DNA of 36,361 nt, taken from positions 1 through 36,361 of the IMG/VR virus record IMGVR_UViG_3300033150_000980. One strand, written 5' to 3'. Positions 32,083 through 36,361 of this stretch are shown piece by piece (positions within the stretch are counted from its first letter, which is position 1; every line of letters begins with the position of its first letter). The stretch comes from a virus. The notes under the pieces are model-generated. The model had not been told where the DNA came from. It worked only from the letters and a program-made list of their open reading frames with translations, and did not search any database. Made by a program: the position numbers and the translations under genes.

Positions 32083-32392
32083 TTTCATCTACCTCCTTCA
32101 CTTTAATCCTCAATGCATACCAGGGTTCCTTTTCAAGGTCAATGGAAGCAATTTTTATATCTGAGATTTTCCCCTTCTTTAATCTTACTGCTAACCATTT
32201 CACTCATTGTTGCAGGGACATAACCAAGTATATAAGCATCATCATCTGTAAAGTCATTAAATAGGACTCTTACAGCAAATTTATCATACTTGTTATCAGG
32301 CTCAGGGATTAAGTCTAATTGTGTTCCTTCTTTAAGTCTATCTGTAATTCATAAAACTTGTGATATTTTACACCGGCTACATAGAAATTCAT
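32075..32392 (-). pseudogene. HIRAN-domain gene with two compensating frame breaks
   Basis: The ATG at 32392 follows GGAGG and encodes MNFYVAGVKYHKFYE, the usual HIRAN start. The frame then closes, but the next frame encodes DRLKEGTQLDLIPEPDNKYD and later ILGYVPATMSEM, the conserved HIRAN core (E-P-x-N-x-Y-D, L-G-Y-V-P). After about 210 nt the first frame resumes with SDIKIASIDLEKEPWYALRI and stops at 32075-32077. The total length (318 nt) is divisible by three. HIRAN domains bind DNA ends or stalled forks. Either a decayed gene or a double sequence error near AGATAGA and near GGGGAAAA. Confidence 0.75.
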
Positions 32393-32869
32393 TTAGATTA
32401 CCTCCATAAAATTTGTAGTCTTTCCATTAACAATATGGCTTATTGTAGCTTGATTACATCTAAACATCTTAGATATTTGTTTTTGAGTGAATTTTTTAGA
32501 TCTATATAATCTTTTCATCAACCAAGCTTCACCTTCATAGAAATTACTTGTTTTTATATTTTTACCAGAGCATTTTGAATTTCTGAGAACTGCATCACGT
32601 CTGTTATCAGACTGTGTCCCTAAATACAAATGATTAGGATTAACACATCTTTTGTTATCACATTTATGAAGAACTAATTTACCTTCAGGAATAGGCCCAA
32701 AGTGGATTTCCCAAGATATTCTATGGGCAGAAACTATTCCACAGAATCCATCACATATCTGTCCATATCCATGACCATTTTGAGAAGCTAACCAATTCCA
32801 ACACTCGTTGTTAGAACCTTTATCTACCTTCTCCCAGAATCTATTATCTAATGACATTTTCTTAGGCAT
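32393..32869 (-). CDS. HNH endonuclease with C-terminal helix-turn-helix (copy B)
   Basis: 158 residues, a clear relative of copy A (shared AHRISWEI, IPEGKLVLH, CDNKRC, HLYLGT, SDN). HNH residues are in VLHKCDNKRCVNPNHL; residues about 112-150 (FTQKQISKMFRCNQATISHIV) are the helix-turn-helix. GGAGG lies 9 nt before the ATG. It sits exactly between the ligase C-terminal part and the broken HIRAN gene, whose start codon abuts its stop and whose ribosome site lies within its last codons. It is probably a mobile homing endonuclease. Confidence 0.88.
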   Translation of the reverse strand: MPKKMSLDNRFWEKVDKGSNNECWNWLASQNGHGYGQICDGFCGIVSAHRISWEIHFGPIPEGKLVLHKCDNKRCVNPNHLYLGTQSDNRRDAVLRNSKCSGKNIKTSNFYEGEAWLMKRLYRSKKFTQKQISKMFRCNQATISHIVNGKTTNFMEVI

Positions 32870-32870
32870 T

Positions 32871-33356
32871 TTATAGCCCTCCTTTTATATCTAAAAATAT
32901 AGGAAATCTTGGTACTTTATTCTTAGCTGTTAAATGTTGATATTTAACCTTTACCATTTTACCTATAATAGAATCTTTTTGTGTCCATAGATTATATCTA
33001 TTATCATCAGTCATACCACTACCTACTGAGAATTGATTGCCCTCTTCATCCTCACAGACTAAAGCTCCCATTCTTTCTTTAGGAAAGCCTTCGATAGATA
33101 CTTCTTCTTTATATCCAACTACTTTATATTCATCCTCTTTTTTTCCTTTGAATTTCATTATGTAGGTACTTCTTTTTCGTATATATGGAGCTTCTAAATG
33201 TCTTACTATAATACCCTCGTAGCCCTTATCTATCATCAGATTATAGACCCTCATGATATCTTCAAGGTTTTCACAGATGTAAAAGGGTGCTCTTGTAATA
33301 GGAAATAGATCAGCCTTCTCAGGAACCATTTTGGTTAGATTAGATATCCTTTTCAT
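32871..33356 (-). CDS. ATP-dependent DNA ligase, C-terminal part
   Basis: 161 residues. Y46-E-G-I-I-V-R52 is ligase motif IV, M67-K-F-K70 motif V, and KVPRFPIFLDIKGG near the end corresponds to the motif VI region of the OB domain. It starts in an ATGA overlap with the N-terminal part, which could allow coupled synthesis of a two-piece ligase. The frame is open upstream of this ATG (ADKDQQMKRISNL), which suggests that the two parts were once one gene. Motif IIIa is missing between the parts. Confidence 0.8.
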   Translation of the reverse strand: MKRISNLTKMVPEKADLFPITRAPFYICENLEDIMRVYNLMIDKGYEGIIVRHLEAPYIRKRSTYIMKFKGKKEDEYKVVGYKEEVSIEGFPKERMGALVCEDEEGNQFSVGSGMTDDNRYNLWTQKDSIIGKMVKVKYQHLTAKNKVPRFPIFLDIKGGL

Positions 33357-33694
33357 CTGTTGATCCTTATCTGCTTGTGATCTGGATGGAGGTTTACTGT
33401 TCTTGAAACAATAGAGTGAATTTGTTCAAAGCTCATTCCATGACAGTAGAGTTCTCCATCCAGTTCATCTTTAATACCTAACTTTGACATAGCTTCAGTT
33501 ATGTGAGGTACTGAGAAAAAAGGATTTTCTTGAGAAGATAACAGTATATATCTAGGAGGTTCATTATTCATAGATATATCAACTGCACGACATCTTTCAC
33601 CGTCATACTTTGGTTGAACTATGTACGGAGGTTTCCACTTTGATAATCTCTTTTCCTCAAGAGGATAGCACAACATGATACCATGTCTACTCAT
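33353..33694 (-). CDS. ATP-dependent DNA ligase, N-terminal part
   Basis: 113 residues. K29-Y-D31-G32-E-R34 is the adenylation motif I with the nucleophile Lys; DELDGELYCHG is motif III. It ends after SIVSRTVNLHPDHKQIRINR, just before the place where motif IIIa (aromatic-x-x-F-D-I) should be. AGGAGG lies 6 nt before the ATG. With the next gene it accounts for nearly all of a small phage ligase, but activity is doubtful without motif IIIa and with the break. Its role would be nick sealing after replication. Confidence 0.82.
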   Translation of the reverse strand: MSRHGIMLCYPLEEKRLSKWKPPYIVQPKYDGERCRAVDISMNNEPPRYILLSSQENPFFSVPHITEAMSKLGIKDELDGELYCHGMSFEQIHSIVSRTVNLHPDHKQIRINR

Positions 33695-33929
33695 TAACTT
33701 CCTCCTTCATCACCTTGTGATAGAAAGTTAGAAGTTCTTGCCAAGAATTGAAATACTTACAATGTTTATCTTCTACATAAAATAAATATTCTATTTTAGT
33801 ATCTTTATGTAGATGGGTAACACAAGATATTTCTATGGATGTATATGTTTTGAATATTTCTTCTATATTATCTGATATAGAAGACATTTGCTTCAAGGTA
33901 GGATATTTAGTATCTTTTACTTTTTTCAT
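33687..33929 (-). CDS. Small protein of unknown function
   Basis: 80 residues, mixed alpha/beta with TSIEISCVTHLHKDTKIEYLFYVED and a helical end. AAGGA precedes the ATG and its stop overlaps the ligase start by 8 nt. No motif recognised; ligase adjacency hints at a replication-linked role. Confidence 0.65.
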   Translation of the reverse strand: MKKVKDTKYPTLKQMSSISDNIEEIFKTYTSIEISCVTHLHKDTKIEYLFYVEDKHCKYFNSWQELLTFYHKVMKEEVNE

Positions 33930-33969
33930 TTCCTTATTTTCCTTTCATTCTGTCTTTTGACAGGTTAAT

Positions 33970-34137
33970 CTATTTGATTCTATGCAATGTGCCTTCTTCT
34001 GATACAAAGAATTTATCTGATTGTTTTTCAGCCCATTCAAATACTCGATCCATTTCAAGAGTTCTAGCATGACCACCTGTACTTTTGTCATAAGTATTTG
34101 CTAACTCATTCCATGTTAATGCTTTACTAATATTCAT
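33970..34137 (-). CDS. Small protein of unknown function
   Basis: 55 residues (MNISKALTWNELANTYDKSTGGHARTLEMDRVFEWAEKQSDKF and so on), charged, with an N-terminal WNELANTYD helix. AAGGGA, from half of a palindrome-type sequence (AAACGAAGGG at 34144-34153), lies 5 nt before the ATG. Too short for common gene finders. Function unknown. Confidence 0.68.
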   Translation of the reverse strand: MNISKALTWNELANTYDKSTGGHARTLEMDRVFEWAEKQSDKFFVSEEGTLHRIK

Positions 34138-34189
34138 TTTATCCCTTCGTTTATCTGTCTTCTGGTGTCATTTTAAAGTTTTAAAAAAA

Positions 34190-34216
34190 GGTGGAGAGTT
34201 CATAACGCTCTCCACC
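34190..34216 (-). terminator. Strong intrinsic terminator
   Basis: GGTGGAGAG (34190-34198) pairs perfectly with CTCTCCACC (34208-34216), with a 9-nt loop. On the minus strand the stem is followed by seven U. It closes the unit of the 118-residue gene; on the plus strand only UUU follows. Confidence 0.88.
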
Positions 34217-34257
34217 TTTGGCTAAATTTCTAAACATTGGAGGATGTTATGGAAACT

Positions 34258-34614
34258 TTACTCAGCTGCAGCTGCTTTCAATTTCTCAAGGAAAGCTGCT
34301 CTCTCATCTTCATTCATAGTTTTGAACTTAGCAAGAGAAGCCTGAATAGGATCTACTCTCCCACCAGAAACAGCAACACCCATCTTTGCATTTCCAAGAA
34401 GGTCCTGAATCTCATCATCTGTTTTACCTGCAGTGTGAGCACGCCGGATTCCAGCTTGGAGTGTTACAATCCAATTAGCTAAGGCATTACTGTTTACAGC
34501 ATCTCCACCGAACATCTCAATGGACTCATCTACATCTTTACCATAGTCCACCATAATAACTGTTTCTCTCTTTAACTTAGGACTCTTTGCGCTTACTTCT
34601 TTAACATCTGGCAT
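34258..34614 (-). CDS. Probably abundant early protein of unknown function
   Basis: 118 residues. Lys/Glu-rich N-terminus, centre with strand-like TVIMVDYGKDVDESIEMFGGD and helix NALANWIVTLQAGIRRAH, and an Ala/Lys/Glu-rich C-terminal helix. The order is similar to small phage proteins that act as DNA- or RNA-binding factors, but I cannot name a family. AAGGAG lies 7 nt before the ATG. It has a consensus promoter (34680-34708) and its own terminator (34190-34216), unlike its neighbours, so it should be made at high level as a single-gene unit. Confidence 0.75.
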   Translation of the reverse strand: MPDVKEVSAKSPKLKRETVIMVDYGKDVDESIEMFGGDAVNSNALANWIVTLQAGIRRAHTAGKTDDEIQDLLGNAKMGVAVSGGRVDPIQASLAKFKTMNEDERAAFLEKLKAAAAE

Positions 34615-34679
34615 TTTCTTTCTCCTTTCTAAATTAAAAGTTTTTGGTTGTTAAAGGTTAATATTGATTAATAAATACC

Positions 34680-34708
34680 ATTATACATGAAGTATATACC
34701 ATTGTCAA
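34680..34708 (-). promoter_or_regulatory. Consensus sigma70 promoter
   Basis: On the minus strand TTGACA (34708-34703), a 17-nt spacer, then TATAAT (34685-34680): both boxes are perfect. Transcription should begin near 34673, giving a leader of about 60 nt for the 118-residue gene. Confidence 0.85.
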
Positions 34709-34730
34709 ACCATTTTTTGGTAAATATGCT

Positions 34731-34889
34731 TCACCTGATTGCAAAGAGTGAAGATATAAGCTTTTTGAAATCAGGAATTTCGGGTAGCTTTGGAAAATGT
34801 GCTGTACCTCTTCCAAGCATATACTTAGGCCCTCCAGACTTCCTTTTGAAGATCTTTCTCTTTCTATACGGTTTAAGTCCTTGTCTCAT
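34731..34889 (-). CDS. Small basic protein
   Basis: 52 residues, very basic at the N-terminus (MRQGLKPYRKRKIFKRKSGG), with a proline-containing middle and a short hydrophobic helix at the end. It could bind nucleic acid. GGGAGGTG lies 8 nt before the ATG, and the start shares ATGA with the previous small gene. The sigma70 promoter begins within 25 nt of its stop. Confidence 0.68.
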   Translation of the reverse strand: MRQGLKPYRKRKIFKRKSGGPKYMLGRGTAHFPKLPEIPDFKKLISSLFAIR

Positions 34890-35008
34890 TGTTCAATCAC
34901 CTCCCTCATTTCTTTATATGTTCTATATCTTTTATCACCTTCTTTTATTGATATAGCTTCTGTATCTATATCAGTAGATCTAATCAATTTTTGCAAGACT
35001 TTCTGCAT
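34886..35008 (-). CDS. Very small protein, 40 residues
   Basis: MQKVLQKLIRSTDIDTEAIS and on, charged and helical. AGGAAAG is close to the ATG and the stop overlaps the next start (ATGA). It may be the distal part of a longer gene whose start is at 35091, since that frame closes 9 nt before this ATG and the two join by a single shift. Confidence 0.5.
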   Translation of the reverse strand: MQKVLQKLIRSTDIDTEAISIKEGDKRYRTYKEMREVIEQ

Positions 35009-35016
35009 GATCTTTC

Positions 35017-35091
35017 CTAAACGTCCTGTGACTTAAGAACGCCTGTTCAATCCCTTTATACTTGGCTGTTAAGACTATTTCATACTGCATT
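35017..35091 (-). CDS. Possible 24-residue peptide or frame-shifted gene start
   Basis: MQYEIVLTAKYKGIEQAVLK with GGGAAGTG about 9 nt upstream; the start overlaps the preceding gene. Coding strength is hard to judge at this length. It could be the N-terminus of the 40-residue gene. Confidence 0.35.
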
Positions 35092-35406
35092 TAAATCACT
35101 TCCCTCATCTTCAAGTAATTTAATAAAAGCCTTGAGTTTATCTTTATCTTCAAGGATTTTCTCAAGGGATTTAACAATCCCTTCTTTTTTCCTCTTACTT
35201 TTCTTAATAACACTAACCTTTGTTGCAAAAGCGAGTTTCCTATCCGCTCTTTCATGCCGCTCTTTCCATATAGAGATATCATTGATAAGATTATTTTTTA
35301 CATCTGTTGCGATGCTTAACTTTGCAACAAGAGATTTTAAATTCTCTCTACACCAGAAGATTTCATCTTCTAAATCTGCTTTTTCTTCTTCCGTTAATTT
35401 ATACAT
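35080..35406 (-). CDS. Coiled-coil protein of unknown function
   Basis: 108 residues, almost wholly helical and strongly charged, with heptad-like Leu/Ile/Ala spacing (LTEEEKADLEDEIFWCREN, VKSLEKILEDKDKLKAFIK). No membrane span. GGAAGGA lies 6 nt before the ATG. Such proteins are common in phage early regions and often act as scaffolds or inhibitors of host factors, which cannot be shown here. Confidence 0.7.
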   Translation of the reverse strand: MYKLTEEEKADLEDEIFWCRENLKSLVAKLSIATDVKNNLINDISIWKERHERADRKLAFATKVSVIKKSKRKKEGIVKSLEKILEDKDKLKAFIKLLEDEGSDLNAV

Positions 35407-35419
35407 TTTAGTTCCTTCC

Positions 35420-35644
35420 TTATACGCTTAAGAGTTTCTTCGTATCTCTAGCCTCTTCACCTCTCCAAGTTTGAAGATTACCGAGAATGTATAAGATTTG
35501 TACTGAAATTACATCTGCAGAATATATATACAGACCAGCTTTTGCATAGGCTTTTGCATAGTTTAGCATACTCCCTTCTTTAGTCTTTACATTAAGAATG
35601 GTTTTACAAGCATCTTTAAATTCTTTCAATATCTTTGTACCCAC
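35420..35644 (-). CDS. Small protein with GTG start
   Basis: 74 residues. The GTG at 35644 is preceded by GAGGAGGTG, so the start is secure. Helical, with YAKAYAKAGLYIYSADVISVQILYILGN in the middle, resembling tightly packed small phage proteins encoded near terminase or replication genes. No motif recognised. Palindrome copy 11 lies directly upstream. Confidence 0.7.
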   Translation of the reverse strand: MGTKILKEFKDACKTILNVKTKEGSMLNYAKAYAKAGLYIYSADVISVQILYILGNLQTWRGEEARDTKKLLSV

Positions 35645-35659
35645 AGTTAATCACCTCCT

Positions 35660-35682
35660 CTATGTTTTTTAATTAAACGAAG
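35660..35682 (-). repeat. 23-nt RBS-associated palindrome, copy 11
   Basis: On the minus strand CTTCGTTT, AATTAAA, AAACATAG, then AGGAGGTG and the GTG at 35644. Confidence 0.72.
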
Positions 35683-35704
35683 CACCTTTTAGTTTAAACT
35701 TCCC

Positions 35705-35896
35705 TTATCTTTTCAAAAATCTATAAAATCCAGGATATGTTGAAAAGTTCAATCTTACAAGACCATCTTTAAGGGCTTCTTGTACAGAACCTTCATAATT
35801 TAATACTATATCTGTGAGCTTTATTTCAAGCTCCCGTTTTTCAGATTTGATCTCATTAATACGTTCAATAACACTGGTTATTTCTTCTTTTTCCAT
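35705..35896 (-). CDS. Small helical protein
   Basis: 63 residues. A coiled-coil-like N-terminal half (EEITSVIERINEIKSEKREL) is followed by a compact part ending YPGFYRFLKR. AAGGAG lies 10 nt before the ATG; palindrome copy 12 supplies that site. Function unknown. Confidence 0.7.
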   Translation of the reverse strand: MEKEEITSVIERINEIKSEKRELEIKLTDIVLNYEGSVQEALKDGLVRLNFSTYPGFYRFLKR

Positions 35897-35907
35897 TTCT
35901 TTTTCTC

Positions 35908-35930
35908 CTTTGTATTTTAATTAAGCGAAG
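35908..35930 (-). repeat. 23-nt RBS-associated palindrome, copy 12
   Basis: On the minus strand CTTCGCTT, AATTAAA, ATACAAAG followed by GAGAAA and the ATG at 35896. A much weaker relative is at 36179-36199. Confidence 0.72.
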
Positions 35931-35937
35931 CATCAAG

Positions 35938-36096
35938 TTACTCCTTTCCAGTCTTTAAAGATAACTTTCCAAGAAACCTATTGATTTCATCTCTGGCTAA
36001 ATCTTCAAGGGCTCTATACTCTCTTGTTTGACTATTACCTGTGATTTTTTCTGGCTTCATACGCTTTTTTATAAGTTTTTTCTGTTTCTCGCTCAT
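35938..36096 (-). CDS. Small basic protein
   Basis: 52 residues, basic N-terminus (MSEKQKKLIKKRMKPEKITG) and a helical end. GGAGGTA lies 7 nt before the ATG. The stop lies 7 nt from palindrome copy 12. Function unknown. Confidence 0.68.
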   Translation of the reverse strand: MSEKQKKLIKKRMKPEKITGNSQTREYRALEDLARDEINRFLGKLSLKTGKE

Positions 36097-36113
36097 CCTG
36101 TACCTCCAGGTTA

Positions 36114-36254
36114 TTAGACATTCTTTAATTTCTTCCTTATATTTTGAGGGTTATCTTTGTATTTTCTGGCCTTTTCACCTATTTCATAATTAAATAAAGC
36201 ATTTGTCGTATCTCTTGAGTTTAAACAAGAATATCTCTTCCTCAGAAAATGTCT
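36114..36254 (-). pseudogene. Frame-shifted continuation of the right-edge gene (possible)
   Basis: This frame is open for 46 codons and includes LFNYEIGEKARKYKDNPQNI, which looks like real protein, but it has no start codon or ribosome site. It may be the end of the gene at the right edge after a frame break near the TTTT run at about 36247-36250. Confidence 0.4.
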
Positions 36255-36361
36255 TTACTTTGCCTGGTATCTGTGCCCTTGCAGTTACACGCTGTTTCTT
36301 TAATGGTAAAGGTGGTTTGTAAATAGTTTTCTTTAATCTCCTTATACTTTCCATTTCATCT
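36190..36361 (-). CDS. Partial gene at the right edge
   Basis: The frame is open from the edge to TAA at 36190-36192. It is basic at first (IRRLKKTIYKPPLPLKKQR) and acidic at FSEEEIF. An ATG at 36354 is possible as start, but no ribosome site can be seen, so the gene may extend beyond the window. No family recognised. Confidence 0.5.
   Translation of the reverse strand, partial: DEMESIRRLKKTIYKPPLPLKKQRVTARAQIPGKVKTFSEEEIFLFKLKRYDKCFI

Noticed and set aside
32058-32264. Plus-strand frame over the HIRAN region
   Set aside because: The minus strand carries clear HIRAN sequence; the plus frame has no ribosome site.
34687-35036. Two overlapping plus-strand frames
   Set aside because: They run against a consensus minus-strand promoter and small genes with good ribosome sites.
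284-35930. Repeated 23-nt elements as a CRISPR array
   Set aside because: Copies are far apart, with no regular spacers and no array; they lie at gene starts.

Overview
This window is most of the genome of an AT-rich tailed bacteriophage, probably podovirus-like. The gene set is portal, scaffold, major capsid protein, small adaptor/stopper-type proteins and very large internal (ejection-type) proteins; no tape measure or sheath was seen. Genes are tightly packed, often with ATGA stop/start overlaps and strong AGGAGG-type ribosome sites, as expected in a bacterial host. The sequence does not identify the host. Both ends are cut: the first gene lacks its start and the last minus-strand gene runs off the right edge.

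Layout. From 1 to about 18.7 kb everything is on the plus strand: a holin-like gene, a structural protein, portal, small virion proteins, scaffold, and the major capsid gene interrupted after codon 6 by a group I intron carrying a LAGLIDADG homing endonuclease. Then come adaptor/tail-type genes, an M15-type endolysin, two internal virion proteins, and one giant 'polyvalent' protein (HELLH zincin motif, ADP-ribosyltransferase-like segment, long C-terminal region) now spread over three reading frames. From 18.7 kb to the right edge everything is on the minus strand, converging on the structural genes: DUF3987-like helicase, uracil-DNA-glycosylase/DNA polymerase A fusion, ParB/adenine-methyltransferase fusion, a UDP-sulfoquinovose-synthase-like enzyme, dCMP deaminase, a tRNA-like gene, a recombination module (SSB-like, Sak4-like ATPase, Cas4/RecB-like nuclease), a broken HIRAN gene, an ATP-dependent ligase split in two, two HNH endonucleases, and many tiny early genes.

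How it works together. The minus-strand block would copy, repair and modify DNA and adjust nucleotide pools; the plus-strand block builds the particle and lyses the cell. One short gene (118 aa) has its own consensus sigma70 promoter and strong terminator, so it is probably abundant early.

Main points of interest: (1) a 77-aa early protein that matches a 35-residue piece of this phage's own portal without gaps; (2) a roughly 23-nt imperfect palindrome in a dozen places, mostly just in front of start codons so that its right arm is or abuts the ribosome site; (3) the intron in the capsid gene; (4) the sulfoquinovose synthase homologue; (5) a tRNA-like gene with about 55 extra nucleotides in its D arm; (6) several frame breaks in otherwise recognisable genes, which are either real decay or recoding, or sequence errors.
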